Below are positions 20,171 through 30,165 of a stretch of DNA of 64,000 bases, piece by piece; positions within the stretch are counted from its first letter, which is position 1; the number at the start of each line of letters is the position of its first letter. Under the pieces are notes generated by a model. The model was not told the DNA's origin. It ran no database searches and saw only the letters and a list, made by a program, of their open reading frames with translations. The translations under genes and the position numbers were made by a program. Origin of the DNA: Methyloprofundus sedimenti (GTDB taxonomy: Bacteria; Pseudomonadota; Gammaproteobacteria; Methylococcales; Methylomonadaceae); NCBI RefSeq assembly GCF_002072955.1, contig NZ_LPUF01000002.1, positions 124,001 through 188,000 of the forward strand. The letters run 5' to 3'.

Positions 20171-21646
20171 CTATTCAAATGGTTCAGAAATTACCACTTT
20201 AATAAGCTGCCCTTTGTTAAGGGAAACTCCGGATTGTAGATTATTAGCTATTGCGCAGCTTTCTTCATCCCAGTCACTACCCGCTCTTTTTAGTAATGCA
20301 GGTAAACTCTCGCCTGATTGGGCTGGAATAATACGCAATCTTTTCTGGTGCATTTCAGCCTTTTCTTTTGCAGTTAGCTGATGAAAAGAAAAGATGGATT
20401 GAGTAATGGCAGGGCGATAGTTGGCAGCTGGATTTTTATTCACTGAGGTTAAACGAAAAATCTGATTTTCAAAGGCAATCCAGGTAACTGTTGATTCTTG
20501 TTTATAACTATTAACATCAGTCTGACAGGCTGGAAAGCCACCGATTGTTAGCTTATGAACAGTCTGATTACCCAGTTTCGCCTCGTTAAGAAAATCGTAG
20601 GCTGCTTTTACTGGATCATTTCCTTCGCCCTGTAGTTGTAATAATAAAAATGCATCTTGTTGCTTTGATACTCCTGCGATATATTGAGACTGATTTGTGG
20701 TTTCCCAGTCAGCCGGGAAAGTAAGACCAATATTTATGATGGGGTGCAGGAACATCTGCTCGACAAATATACCTTGTGCAACATCAGGCCCGACGATTAA
20801 GCCATTGAGTTTATCCAGCAAGGCCTTATGATCTTTTGCTAATAAAGTAGTTTCCGAACCTGTTGTTTTTCTGGTATTTAACTCAACTGCCCTTAATTCC
20901 GTGGCTTTAACGCGCTCAGGTATAAATGGGTGCGTAGCAAAAAAAGAAAACTCTTTCTCTTCCTTCCCTTCCCTGACAGTTTCACGCTCCAGTGTTTTTA
21001 GAAAATGGGAGATACCATCCGGCTGCCATCCCGACTCAACTACGAGTAACTGCCCTATAGCATCCGCATCGTTTTCCTGTTCTCGGCTATAGGGAGCAAG
21101 AATTGCAGAATTGAGTAGTGACCCTGTGCCAGACACCGTTTTAGCAAGCAACGGGCTGACCATCCTTACTGCCGCTGAAGTAATGCCAGTTACCAATCCT
21201 ATTGGCGCGGCTCGGGTTAAGCGTTGTACGGAATGACGTGCAGCAACATGGCCTATCTCATGCCCGATAACGCCCGCCAGTTCATCTTCTGAATTAATCA
21301 ACACCAGCAGGCCACGACTTATATACACATAGCCTCCCGGCAAGGCGAAAGCATTGGGCTCTTCCAGATCCACGATCTGAAATTGATAAGTAATATCCTG
21401 ATATGGCGAATTTTGTGCCAGGCGATCACCAATTGACTGTATGTAACTTACTAATTCAGGATCTTCAAATAAACCCATTTGCTCAGCCACTTGTTTTGCA
21501 TTTTCTGCTCCAAGTTGCTTTTCGTCCTCGAGCGACATGAAAACTATTTCACGATTACCAGTCACTGGATTAACTGCACAGCCATAGACCAAAATAGTGG
21601 AAAAAATGATTATGAAAAACTTCAGTGTTCGGGTTATCTGTTGCAT
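20171..21646 (-). CDS. M48-family metallopeptidase lipoprotein (BepA/LoiP-like)
   Basis: A 491-residue zinc peptidase. The signal peptide ends in a lipobox (LVYGCAVNP), so the protein should be lipid-anchored, probably at the outer membrane on its periplasmic face. The M48 motif HEIGHVAARH lies near residue 130, and the third zinc ligand is in the ENDADAIG segment near 187. Unlike BepA, the C-terminal half is not an obvious TPR array; it ends with a segment (PAQSGESLPALLKRAG) that resembles a LysM-like or stress-related fold. Role by family: outer-membrane protein quality control. It is monocistronic. Confidence 0.9.
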   Translation of the reverse strand: MQQITRTLKFFIIIFSTILVYGCAVNPVTGNREIVFMSLEDEKQLGAENAKQVAEQMGLFEDPELVSYIQSIGDRLAQNSPYQDITYQFQIVDLEEPNAFALPGGYVYISRGLLVLINSEDELAGVIGHEIGHVAARHSVQRLTRAAPIGLVTGITSAAVRMVSPLLAKTVSGTGSLLNSAILAPYSREQENDADAIGQLLVVESGWQPDGISHFLKTLERETVREGKEEKEFSFFATHPFIPERVKATELRAVELNTRKTTGSETTLLAKDHKALLDKLNGLIVGPDVAQGIFVEQMFLHPIINIGLTFPADWETTNQSQYIAGVSKQQDAFLLLQLQGEGNDPVKAAYDFLNEAKLGNQTVHKLTIGGFPACQTDVNSYKQESTVTWIAFENQIFRLTSVNKNPAANYRPAITQSIFSFHQLTAKEKAEMHQKRLRIIPAQSGESLPALLKRAGSDWDEESCAIANNLQSGVSLNKGQLIKVVISEPFE

Positions 21647-21984
21647 TTCTATTTTCAGGGCCTATTGTTTAATGGAAAGTAATTGCTCTGCCTTTTTATG
21701 TTGTATCAGACATTATCTGCTTCAATTTTATGAATTGCGCGGATTTGTTCTGATAATGGCTCAACTATACATTTACGTATAAACCAACTGACGCTTTCAG
21801 TATAAGGGTGGTGTTAGCGAGTTCTGGCACTGATAAAAGTTAAAATATTTGTCTATATCCTCACACTGACTATATGTTTCAGTTTAACCTCATTAGTTTA
21901 CAGCTTGGCTTTAGTCATCTCTTCTTTTTGAAATCTTAGTTAAAATCTCACTTATAAATTACTTTATATTTGTCATTACCATAG
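21647..21984. other. intergenic region, nothing recognised
   Basis: A 338-base AT-rich gap between the M48 peptidase start and the stop of the EamA transporter gene. It should hold the peptidase promoter. I see no ORF of merit, repeat or terminator with a GC-rich stem. Confidence 0.5.
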
Positions 21985-23055
21985 TTAATTATGCTTATGT
22001 AGGTGATGTGCATCTGGAAAATGAGCATGTGCATGAGAGATTTGAGCATGCTTATGCAAATGTCGATGTTTTATGCCGGGTTCGATAGCAATATCATGAT
22101 CATGTAAGTGATGCTCATCATGACGATGTTCATGGTTATGTTCTATCGCTTCATGGATATGAAAATGTGCATGATACTCGGTAATATGGAGCCAGATACC
22201 AACCGCCATTAATGCACCAGAAATAAATAAAGTTAGCGTTAACGGTTCGCCCATAATGAGAGCCAATAATGCGCCTATAAATGGAGCGATGGAAAAATAA
22301 GCCCCCGTACGAGCAGCTCCGAGATGACGTAAACCAATAACAAATAGCATCAGGCTTACACCGTAAGCGACAAAACCTAAAACAAGTGCTCCCGAAAGGT
22401 TCAGCAAAGGGGGAAGCTTTGCACCTAGAATGATAGCAATAGTGATATTCACAACGCCTGAAATCAAGCCTTTTACAGCAGCAATCCAGGTCGCATCGTA
22501 TAAAGATACTTTGCGAGTTAAATTATTATCAATGGCCCACATAAAGCAGGCACAAATAATGGCTAATGCTGGCCAGACTTCAGAAAAGCGAATTTCATTT
22601 GGCCAACTCAAAAGAGTCGCTCCTGCGATAATAAAAATAATGCCCAGAGCAATTCTGCGATCAAAATTTTCTTTAAAAACAAACCATGCGAGTAATGTTG
22701 TGAAAACGCTTTCGGAATTTAGAAGTAGAGATGCGCCAGAGGCTGAAGTTGCTAATAATCCCAGCATTAAAAGTACCGGCGCAATAATTCCACCGCTCAA
22801 AATAGCACTCAAAAACCATACTAAATCATTGCGAGGCATCTTAACTTTGGGAGCGTGACTTAACAATCGATATACACTTAAGCCAACACCTGACCCCAAA
22901 TAAAGTAACCCGGCTAACATCCATGGACTCACTTCATTTAACAAAAGTTTAGAGAGTGGCATACCTATCCCAAACAAGAATGCAGAGCAAAGCGCGGCTA
23001 AAATACCTGTTAGGCTAAGTTTTTGTTTTCGATTTATAAAATTAAGATTTATCAT
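21985..23055 (-). CDS. EamA-family (DMT) transporter with histidine-rich C-terminal tail
   Basis: A 356-residue inner-membrane protein. Residues 15-290 hold ten hydrophobic spans in two EamA repeats (LCSAFLFGIGMPLSKLLL at the start, a second repeat from IICACFMWAIDNNLTRK). The last 67 residues, from HITEYHAHFHIHEA on, contain about 24 histidines alternating with Asp, Glu and Lys, as in metal-binding tails of Zn or Ni transporters. The family exports or imports small metabolites; the tail suggests a divalent-metal link. It has no operon partner. Substrate unknown. Confidence 0.88.
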   Translation of the reverse strand: MINLNFINRKQKLSLTGILAALCSAFLFGIGMPLSKLLLNEVSPWMLAGLLYLGSGVGLSVYRLLSHAPKVKMPRNDLVWFLSAILSGGIIAPVLLMLGLLATSASGASLLLNSESVFTTLLAWFVFKENFDRRIALGIIFIIAGATLLSWPNEIRFSEVWPALAIICACFMWAIDNNLTRKVSLYDATWIAAVKGLISGVVNITIAIILGAKLPPLLNLSGALVLGFVAYGVSLMLFVIGLRHLGAARTGAYFSIAPFIGALLALIMGEPLTLTLFISGALMAVGIWLHITEYHAHFHIHEAIEHNHEHRHDEHHLHDHDIAIEPGIKHRHLHKHAQISHAHAHFPDAHHLHKHN

Positions 23056-23315
23056 CTGGAAATTTTACCAGTATGCCCGTTCTATAGCTCAAAAATTGTC
23101 TACAAGTGCGTAAGATTTTCCAGTTTCTTTTAAAAAAATGTAAGATACATTTATCAAACCACATATCAGTCTATTTATATTTGCACTTCATTTAGTTCCT
23201 GGCGTATGTTTGCAAGCTGTTTACAAATAAAGTAGGCTCATTCTCATTTAATGTGAGGGCGAACATAACTGAAATTTGAAAGTACTAATTTAACAAGGAA
23301 ACCGATATATCTTTT

Positions 23316-24401
23316 TTACTCCTTTATCACTATTTGCACGCGCTGGGTAATGCCGCACAGCAAGGTATAGGGAATAGTATCTGCACATGCGGCAACCTCT
23401 TCAACTGGCAAACCGTCACCCCATAACAATACCTGATCACCTGACTTTATACCTGCATGCTCAGTTATATCCACGGTAATCATATCCATAGACACACGAC
23501 CAACCAGAGGCATGCGCTGATTATTTATTAATACCGGTGTTCCTTGTTTTGCATGACGCGGATAACCATCGCCATATCCTATGGATACTACAGCAAGTAA
23601 TGTGTTTTTAGCGGCTTGCCAGGTTCCACCGTAACCCACTGTTGCACCCTTTTTAAGCTGTTTAATCGCAATAATCCGCGCATACAGGCTCATCACCGGC
23701 ACTAATCCTTGATGTTGCGCTGTTTGCTGTAACATAGGGGAAGCACCGTATAACATCAGACCCGGTCTTACCCAATCCTGACGCGTCGCTGGCCAGGCAA
23801 TAATCGCTGCTGAATTGGCACTGCTTTTTGCACCGGAATAATTTTTCGTCGTTTCGTTAAACAGCTGTAACTGCTGAGTGGTTTTATTATCCTGAAGATC
23901 ATCCGCATTAGCAAAGTGCGTCATAAAGCTGATTTCAGCATGCACACTACTGCATTGCTGTAGGCGCTGCAGAACAGCAACAAACCGCTCAGGCCGAAAT
24001 CCCAGTCGGTTCATTCCAGTTTCGATTTTTAACCAGATAGTCAGCGTACCTGGTAAATTTGCAGCCTCTAATATATCGACTTGCTGCTCTGTGTAAATGA
24101 CCGATTCCAGTTGATAGCGCTGCATTAGTTTAAGTTCATCAAGGCTGGAGAAACCTTGTAAAACTAATATTCTTCGCTGCACATTCGCTGCCCGCAATCG
24201 AACCGCTTCATCAATGCGCGCCACTGCATATGCATCAACAAATTCGGCCAGAGAATTAGCCACTAGTACCAATCCATGTCCATAGGCATTTGCCTTAATC
24301 ACCGCCATTAATTTCGCTTCGGGGGCAAATTCTCTTGCTCTACAAGCGTTATGGCGTAAAGCCGTTATATTTAGCTCAATATGCGCGGCTGCAGGAATCA
24401 C
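23316..24401 (-). CDS. alr: alanine racemase
   Basis: A 361-residue PLP enzyme interconverting L- and D-alanine for peptidoglycan. The PLP lysine is in AVIKANAYGHGL near residue 34; the catalytic tyrosine is in VGYGGTWQA near 251; VSMDMITVDIT follows near 305. It starts 4 bases before the dnaB stop (ATGA overlap), the usual dnaB-alr arrangement of Gammaproteobacteria. Confidence 0.97.
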   Translation of the reverse strand: MIPAAAHIELNITALRHNACRAREFAPEAKLMAVIKANAYGHGLVLVANSLAEFVDAYAVARIDEAVRLRAANVQRRILVLQGFSSLDELKLMQRYQLESVIYTEQQVDILEAANLPGTLTIWLKIETGMNRLGFRPERFVAVLQRLQQCSSVHAEISFMTHFANADDLQDNKTTQQLQLFNETTKNYSGAKSSANSAAIIAWPATRQDWVRPGLMLYGASPMLQQTAQHQGLVPVMSLYARIIAIKQLKKGATVGYGGTWQAAKNTLLAVVSIGYGDGYPRHAKQGTPVLINNQRMPLVGRVSMDMITVDITEHAGIKSGDQVLLWGDGLPVEEVAACADTIPYTLLCGITQRVQIVIKE

Positions 24402-25792
24402 TCATAATCTCCATCTGCATAAGGGTCATGTGCATAGTTCTCAAAACGAGTGTACTTACCCAAAAAGGTTAAACGCACAGTACCAATCGGGCCATTTCTT
24501 TGTTTACCGATAATTAATTCGGCCATACCTTTATCCGGACTATCTTCGTTATATACTTCATCACGGTAAACAAACATGATGACGTCAGCATCCTGCTCAA
24601 TACTTCCTGATTCGCGTAAATCTGACATTACCGGGCGCTTATTAGGCCGTTGCTCAAGGTTACGATTTAACTGAGATAAGGCAACCACGGGCACATTCAT
24701 TTCCTTGGCCAGGGTTTTTAAACCCCGCGAAATATCAGAGATTTGTGCAACCCGACTTTCACCACTAGAGGGAGACTGCATTAATTGCAAATAGTCCAAT
24801 ACGATTAAGCCCAATTGCCCATGATCACGTGTTAAGCGTCTGGCTCTGGAACGCACTTCATTCGGTGTCAGTGCGGGAGTATCGTCAATAAACAACTTGG
24901 TTTCAGCGAGTAAATTTATAGCTGAGGTGAGTCGCGGCCATTCATCATCATCTAGTTTACCCGTTCTTACTTTATGCTGATCAATACGACCTAGCGATGA
25001 CATCATTCGCATCGCTAATGAATCACCTGGCATTTCCATACTATATACTGCAACAGGCAAGCCACTACCTACTGCAACATTTTCTGCCATATTCATTGCG
25101 ATTGTTGTTTTACCCATCGAAGGTCGCCCGGCAACGATAATCAAATCACCCGCCTGTAAACCTGAAGTCATCTCGTCCAGGTCGGTAAAACCAGTACTGG
25201 CTCCGGTAATATTGCCTTCTTGTTCAAAGAGTAATTCGATTTTTTCAACTGCAGTACCCAGCAAATCCTTTATCGAAACAAATCCAGACTGCCCTTTTTG
25301 ACGCTGTTCAGCAATTTCAAAAACGCTTTTTTCAGCACCTTCCAGCAAGTCGCTGGTTGTCTGGCCTTCCGGGTTAAAAGCGGATTCAGATATATCTGTA
25401 CCCACATGAATCAACTGCCTCAACACCGAACGATCACGGACGATATTGGCATAGGCAATAATATTTGCCGCACTGGGAGTATCTTTAGCTAATACACTTA
25501 AATATGCTAAACCGCCGGCATTTTCCAGCTCATTCAATTTACCTAGCGCTTCAGATATCGTAACGATGTCGAAAGGAACCTGTTTTTCAGCTAAATCCTG
25601 AATAGCATGAAAAATAACCCGATGATCTTTACGATAAAAATCAACTTCATTTACTTTATCAGCAACCGTATCCCAACGTTCATTATCCAGCATCAAGCCA
25701 CCCAATACGGATTGCTCTGCCTGAATAGAATGTGGCGGTACTTTTAAAGAGTCTACCGCTCTGTCGCGACTTCTAAATTCTTTATCAGCCAT
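24398..25792 (-). CDS. dnaB: replicative DNA helicase DnaB
   Basis: A 464-residue hexameric helicase that unwinds the chromosome at the fork. The N-terminal domain starts LKVPPHSIQAEQSVLGGLML. The RecA-like domain has Walker A AGRPSMGKTT near residue 223 and LIVLDYLQLM near 327, with SDLRESGSIEQDAD near 393. The usual upstream rpsF-rpsR-rplI genes are absent; rpsI lies upstream instead, beyond a terminator. Confidence 0.97.
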   Translation of the reverse strand: MADKEFRSRDRAVDSLKVPPHSIQAEQSVLGGLMLDNERWDTVADKVNEVDFYRKDHRVIFHAIQDLAEKQVPFDIVTISEALGKLNELENAGGLAYLSVLAKDTPSAANIIAYANIVRDRSVLRQLIHVGTDISESAFNPEGQTTSDLLEGAEKSVFEIAEQRQKGQSGFVSIKDLLGTAVEKIELLFEQEGNITGASTGFTDLDEMTSGLQAGDLIIVAGRPSMGKTTIAMNMAENVAVGSGLPVAVYSMEMPGDSLAMRMMSSLGRIDQHKVRTGKLDDDEWPRLTSAINLLAETKLFIDDTPALTPNEVRSRARRLTRDHGQLGLIVLDYLQLMQSPSSGESRVAQISDISRGLKTLAKEMNVPVVALSQLNRNLEQRPNKRPVMSDLRESGSIEQDADVIMFVYRDEVYNEDSPDKGMAELIIGKQRNGPIGTVRLTFLGKYTRFENYAHDPYADGDYE

Positions 25793-25913
25793 ACGCTTGT
25801 TATAATATTAAGAGGATTTCACTTTAGTCTACTTGTTGTGATTAACACTTGAGACTAAAAAAATAAATTATACTTCGCGCTAGCATGTATTCGAAATATA
25901 TTAATAATGACCC

Positions 25914-25955
25914 ATAAAAAAAGGGCTGTAATCAAATAATTACAACCCTTTTTTG
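25914..25955 (-). terminator. rho-independent terminator after rpsI
   Basis: A 12-base stem (25921-25932 with 25939-25950, one mismatch) is flanked by A6 on one side and T6 on the other, so it works on either strand. It lies about 65 bases beyond the rpsI stop and should end the rplM-rpsI transcript before dnaB. Just past it, at 25869-25880, lies a copy of TATACTTCGCGC. Confidence 0.9.
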
Positions 25956-26017
25956 TTGATCGATTTTTACTGTATTTATCAGGACAAGTCCATGAAACAC
26001 AGCATATCGAAAAACGA

Positions 26018-26410
26018 TTAACGTTTTGAGTACTGAGGACGCTTTCTCGCTTTGTGTAAACCGACTTTCTTACGTTCCACTTTACGTGAATCACGAGTAA
26101 CAAAACCCGCTTTTCTTAACTCTGCACGCAATGTTTCATCGTACACCATTAAAGCACGCGTGATACCGTGACGGATAGCACCAGCCTGTCCTGAAGGACC
26201 ACTGCCTTTAACCGTAACATTGATATCAAATTTATCAGCTAATTCTAATAATTCTAACGGTGAACGAGCAACCATTTCATCGGTTTTACGACCAAAATAA
26301 ACGTCAATTGCTTTATCGTTAACTGTAATTTGTCCAGAACCTGATTTCGCATAAACACGTGCAATTGCAGTTTTGCGTCGTCCTGTTCCATAATATTGAG
26401 CTTCTGCCAT
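26018..26410 (-). CDS. rpsI: 30S ribosomal protein S9
   Basis: A 130-residue S9. It starts [19 protein letters not shown], shows the [19 protein letters not shown] segment, and ends in the basic tail [11 protein letters not shown] whose last Arg contacts P-site tRNA. It follows rplM by 20 bases in the standard two-gene operon. Confidence 0.98.
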   Translation of the reverse strand: MAEAQYYGTGRRKTAIARVYAKSGSGQITVNDKAIDVYFGRKTDEMVARSPLELLELADKFDINVTVKGSGPSGQAGAIRHGITRALMVYDETLRAELRKAGFVTRDSRKVERKKVGLHKARKRPQYSKR

Positions 26411-26430
26411 GATATTAACCTGTTAGTTGC

Positions 26431-26859
26431 CTAAAGTTCTAAAACTTTGGGTTGTTGAGCTTGATGACCATGTTCAGGGCCCGCATACACTTTTAATTTT
26501 TTGAACATTGCACGACCCAGTGGGTTCTTTGGCAACATTCCCTGAACTGCAGTATTGATAATGCGATCCGGAAAAGTTTTTCTTAATTTACCTAAACTCA
26601 CACTTTTCAAGTTACCAATGTAACCTGAATGGCGGTGGTACATTTTGTCTTTTTCTTTATTACCTGTCACGCCAATTTTTTCAGCATTAATGACGATAAT
26701 ATAATCACCGGTATCTACATGAGGTGTATATTCTGGCTTATGCTTACCGCGAAGGCGTCGTGCAACTTCGGTAGCCAGACGTCCAAGCGTCTTACCCTCT
26801 GCATCGATCAAATACCAATCGCGCTTCACTTCAGCTGGTTTTGCGCTAAATGTTTTCAT
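26431..26859 (-). CDS. rplM: 50S ribosomal protein L13
   Basis: A 142-residue L13. Typical start [20 protein letters not shown]; central [19 protein letters not shown]; signature [19 protein letters not shown] near 107. First gene of the rplM-rpsI operon. The 195 bases upstream should hold the operon promoter and possibly an L13 autoregulatory leader, which I could not recognise. Confidence 0.98.
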   Translation of the reverse strand: MKTFSAKPAEVKRDWYLIDAEGKTLGRLATEVARRLRGKHKPEYTPHVDTGDYIIVINAEKIGVTGNKEKDKMYHRHSGYIGNLKSVSLGKLRKTFPDRIINTAVQGMLPKNPLGRAMFKKLKVYAGPEHGHQAQQPKVLEL

Positions 26860-27054
26860 ATTCGTTATCTTTTTGTAAGATTTTAAGTTAGCCGCTCATT
26901 ATATTAAATTTAAATTTTTCTTTCAAGTCTATACATAAATAAAAATAAAAGTACAGAGTGTGATGGCAAATTCAGGAAAACAAAAAAAATCCTATCTGGT
27001 AAATATTTCTGATTTTCGCGCCTTTCAAGGTTAGTATTTTTTATACGTCTTGAA

Positions 27055-28677
27055 TTACGATTTACTTACCTGATTACTTACCATATCCAGTGCAAGTGCT
27101 TCGGCAATTTTAATACCATCAACGGCGGCAGATAAAATACCACCGGCATACCCTGCTCCTTCCCCCGCCGGATAAAGCCCCCGAGTATTAATGCTTTGCA
27201 GTGACTCCCGGTCTCTTTTTAAGCGTATCGGTGATGAAGTGCGCGTTTCCAAGGCTGTTAAAACGGCATCATGCATGGCAAATCCGCGGATTTTTTTATC
27301 AAATGCGGGAATCGCTTCGCGAATAGCAGCAATCGCATAATCAGGTAAACTATTGCTTAAATCACCCAGTTTGACGCCCGGCTTATAAGAAGGCTCAACA
27401 CTGCCTAATTCATGACTTGGCTTATTGCCAAGAAAATCTCCCACTAATTGCGCGGGCGCGTCATAGCTTTCCCCGCCCAAGACAAAAGCCTGTTTTTCTA
27501 ACCGGTCTTGCAAATCCAGACCTGCCAGAGGGTAGCCAGGATAATCGTTCTCCGGGTCAATTCCAACAACAATCGCACTGTTTGCATTACGTTCATTGCG
27601 CGAGTATTGACTCATGCCATTAGTCACAAGATGCCCTTCAGCTGAAGTAGCGGCAACAACAGTACCTCCGGGACACATACAGAAACTATACACTGAACGA
27701 CCATTCTTGCAGTGATGTACCAGTTTATAGTCTGCAGCACCCAGCAATTCATTGCCAGCGTAATCGCCAAAGCGGCATTGATCAATTAAGGATTGCGGGT
27801 GTTCTATTCTAAAACCTATGGAAAAAGGTTTCGCTTCGACATACACCCCTTTTGCAAATAACATTTTAAAAGTATCACGCGCACTATGCCCGATGGCGAA
27901 AACTATATGCTGGCTGAGCAAAGTTTCACCACTTGCCAGGATGACGCCCTGCACGCGCTGATTTTCAATTAATACATCATCAACCCGTTGTTCAAAAAGA
28001 ATTTCTCCACCCAAAGATTCAATGGTATGGCGCATTTTCTCAACCATGGTAACCAGCTTAAAGGTTCCGATATGCGGCTTACTCAGATATAAAATTTCTT
28101 CCGGTGCACCTGCAGCAACAAATTCCTCCAACACTTTACGCCCGTGATGCTGTGGATCTTTTATTTGTGTATACAGCTTGCCATCAGAAAATGTCCCTGC
28201 GCCCCCTTCGCCAAATTGCACGTTGGATTCAGTATTCAGTTTTCGTTTACGCCATAGGCCAAAAGTATCAACGGTACGTTCGCGCACCTCTTTGCCACGT
28301 TCAAGAATAATCGGCTTAAAACCCATTTGAGCCAATATCAACCCGGCAAACAAACCACAAGGCCCCATACCAATTACTATAGGTCTCTCAATTAATACTT
28401 CAGGTGCCTGGGTGACAAACCGGTAGCTATCATCAGGTCTGACTTTAATTTGTGCATCATCCGCAAACTGTTCTAATAGCTGTGAATTTTTGCTGGTATC
28501 TACATCCAGAGTATAGATAAAAAATATGTTTTTCTTTTGGCGAGCATCATAGCTACGTTTATATATACGATATTCCAGCAATTCACTGTTTTTAATGGCT
28601 AATTTGCTGACAATAGCCATGCGTAAATCGGAATCCGTATGATCTAGGGGGAGTTTGATATTGCTTATACGTAACAT
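27055..28677 (-). CDS. FAD-dependent oxidoreductase (COG2509 type)
   Basis: A 540-residue flavoprotein of the family of uncharacterised FAD-dependent dehydrogenases. An N-terminal alpha/beta domain (about 1-90) precedes the FAD-binding motif VIGMGPCGLFAGLILAQMG near residue 101. Further markers are FGEGGAGTFSDGKLYT near 156, CMCPGGTVVAATSAEGH near 333 and a C-terminal GEGAGYAGGILSAAVDG. These marks and the length fit the group widely conserved in bacteria, whose substrate is not known. It is monocistronic. Confidence 0.9.
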   Translation of the reverse strand: MLRISNIKLPLDHTDSDLRMAIVSKLAIKNSELLEYRIYKRSYDARQKKNIFFIYTLDVDTSKNSQLLEQFADDAQIKVRPDDSYRFVTQAPEVLIERPIVIGMGPCGLFAGLILAQMGFKPIILERGKEVRERTVDTFGLWRKRKLNTESNVQFGEGGAGTFSDGKLYTQIKDPQHHGRKVLEEFVAAGAPEEILYLSKPHIGTFKLVTMVEKMRHTIESLGGEILFEQRVDDVLIENQRVQGVILASGETLLSQHIVFAIGHSARDTFKMLFAKGVYVEAKPFSIGFRIEHPQSLIDQCRFGDYAGNELLGAADYKLVHHCKNGRSVYSFCMCPGGTVVAATSAEGHLVTNGMSQYSRNERNANSAIVVGIDPENDYPGYPLAGLDLQDRLEKQAFVLGGESYDAPAQLVGDFLGNKPSHELGSVEPSYKPGVKLGDLSNSLPDYAIAAIREAIPAFDKKIRGFAMHDAVLTALETRTSSPIRLKRDRESLQSINTRGLYPAGEGAGYAGGILSAAVDGIKIAEALALDMVSNQVSKS

Positions 28678-28825
28678 GCTTTATTTGTGAAAACCAGGGT
28701 TTGAAAGAATCAAAAAATCAAATTAAGAAGGTCTGCAGGGTCTACCAAAACTAACACACGTGCATTAGACTTTGCATACGCGGCATATTTATACTTGTCA
28801 CTGTCATGATCGTGGGGAAATATAG

Positions 28826-29134
28826 TTAAATACGATACGGCTCTAACTGAATTGATTCTACCCGCCTGCCCAACATTTGTATTTGTCCGTTATAGCGTTC
28901 AGCGCCGGTAGAGGAAAATTCAAATTGATAACCACGAGCTATATGTACTTTCCCTCTGCCATCCCGTTTTAAGGAAAAAGCATTAAAAGCGACATAACCA
29001 TCAAGCATTTGCAATTCCATCTCATGGCAATGACGTTGCGTTGCTGCCAGAGCAAACTCTTTGACCTTCTGGCTACTTTGCCAGTACAAAAACCCTGCCG
29101 TAAACAGCAGTATCATCAATATATCGGGCCACAT
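28826..29134 (-). CDS. DUF3301 family protein
   Basis: A 102-residue protein with one N-terminal membrane segment (ILMILLFTAGFLYW) and a soluble beta-rich part containing CHEMELQMLDGYVAF near residue 36, the DUF3301 hallmark. It starts at the scpB stop (shared base 29134), so it is the last gene of the scpA-scpB transcript. Function unknown. Confidence 0.85.
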   Translation of the reverse strand: MWPDILMILLFTAGFLYWQSSQKVKEFALAATQRHCHEMELQMLDGYVAFNAFSLKRDGRGKVHIARGYQFEFSSTGAERYNGQIQMLGRRVESIQLEPYRI

Positions 29135-30165
29135 TATATTTCTAACTCACCTTCCAGCGCTAATGCCTGTAACTCTTCTAACGGCGGCATTGCATCTAAT
29201 GATTGTAGATTAAAGTAATCTAAAAACTGTTTGGTTGTACCATACAAAGCCGGCCGCCCTGGGACCTCCTTGTGCGCCAGAACTTTAACCCACTCTCTTT
29301 CTAATAAAGTCCTGATCATATGGGAACTGACACTTACACCGCGAATTTCTTCTATATCACCACGCGTTACCGGTTGCTGATAGGCGATAATAGCGATGGT
29401 TTCCAATAATGCTCTGGAATATTTTGGTGGCTTTTCAGCAAACAAGCGCGCCACCCAAGGTGCCATATCCGTTTTCACCTGAAAACGATAGCCACTGGCA
29501 ACCTGATGCAGACCAACTGCCTGTTGCCGATAGTCATAACATAAGGAATCGATTGCATCTTGAATTTGTTGTTTTTCAGGGGCTTCTAATTCTGGAAAAA
29601 CAGCATGCAATTGGGCCACCGACATAGGCTGCTCTGCGGCAAATAATAAGGCTTCGATAATACGCTTAATTTTTTTATTAGCATCCACAGGTTCAGGCGC
29701 CACTGCATTTAACTGCTGACTCTGTTCTGTAATTCCCATCTTGTCAGCAACGACTGCTTCTTGTTCTTGTACTTCTACTTTCACTGCCTGTTTTTTACTT
29801 TTACGCGGAGTTTCTATGACAGGAACGGGTATGTCGGGCTCGGGCTCGGGCTCGGGCTCAGGTTCAGTTTCGAGTTCTGGCTCTGGCTCTGGCTCTGGCT
29901 CTGGCTGGAAGTCTACTGGCTCATCCGGCTCAAACAATACGGGTTGTTCGATTATGTCAGGGGGTAGTTGCTGGTTTAAGTCGGACCCGTAACTCGCCGA
30001 AGGGCTCTGCCTGGAGAATTTCGATAAGCCCTCCTTTGCTGAGTTCAAGAATGGCAAGAAACGTGACAACAACTCCTGCTTTACCTTCTTGCCGGGTAAA
30101 GAGTCGTGTAAAAAGGAAGCAACTCGTGTCTTCGAGTCTTCCCATAATGTGGGCCATTCTTTCAC
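29134..30165 (-). CDS. scpB: segregation and condensation protein ScpB, long acidic N-terminal extension
   Basis: The conserved ScpB winged-helix core begins near residue 164 of the longest frame (KKIKRIIEALLFAAEQPMSV) and includes YQQPVTRGDIEEIRGV and GRPALYGTTKQFLDYF. ScpB with ScpA and SMC forms the condensin that organises sister chromosomes. Before the core lies a Pro-Glu repeat stretch (about residues 83-112) encoded by a hexanucleotide repeat. The start is uncertain: the first ATG (30165) lies 208 bases inside scpA in another frame, and other ATGs in frame come only at 29739. A non-ATG start after the scpA stop is also possible. Confidence 0.85.
   Translation of the reverse strand: MKEWPTLWEDSKTRVASFLHDSLPGKKVKQELLSRFLPFLNSAKEGLSKFSRQSPSASYGSDLNQQLPPDIIEQPVLFEPDEPVDFQPEPEPEPEPELETEPEPEPEPEPDIPVPVIETPRKSKKQAVKVEVQEQEAVVADKMGITEQSQQLNAVAPEPVDANKKIKRIIEALLFAAEQPMSVAQLHAVFPELEAPEKQQIQDAIDSLCYDYRQQAVGLHQVASGYRFQVKTDMAPWVARLFAEKPPKYSRALLETIAIIAYQQPVTRGDIEEIRGVSVSSHMIRTLLEREWVKVLAHKEVPGRPALYGTTKQFLDYFNLQSLDAMPPLEELQALALEGELEI
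29836..29907. repeat. hexanucleotide tandem repeat inside scpB
   Basis: Units of GGGCTC, then GGCTCT, are repeated about four times each in two blocks separated by a diverged middle. On the minus strand they encode alternating Glu-Pro. Six-base slippage would change the length of the acidic linker without breaking the frame. Confidence 0.85.

Noticed and set aside
25855-26103. Minus-strand 82-residue frame over the rpsI end
   Set aside because: It overlaps the highly conserved rpsI C-terminus in another frame and spans the terminator.
29741-29992. Ser-Gly-rich plus-strand frames across scpB
   Set aside because: They are antisense readings of the hexanucleotide repeat and have no start context.
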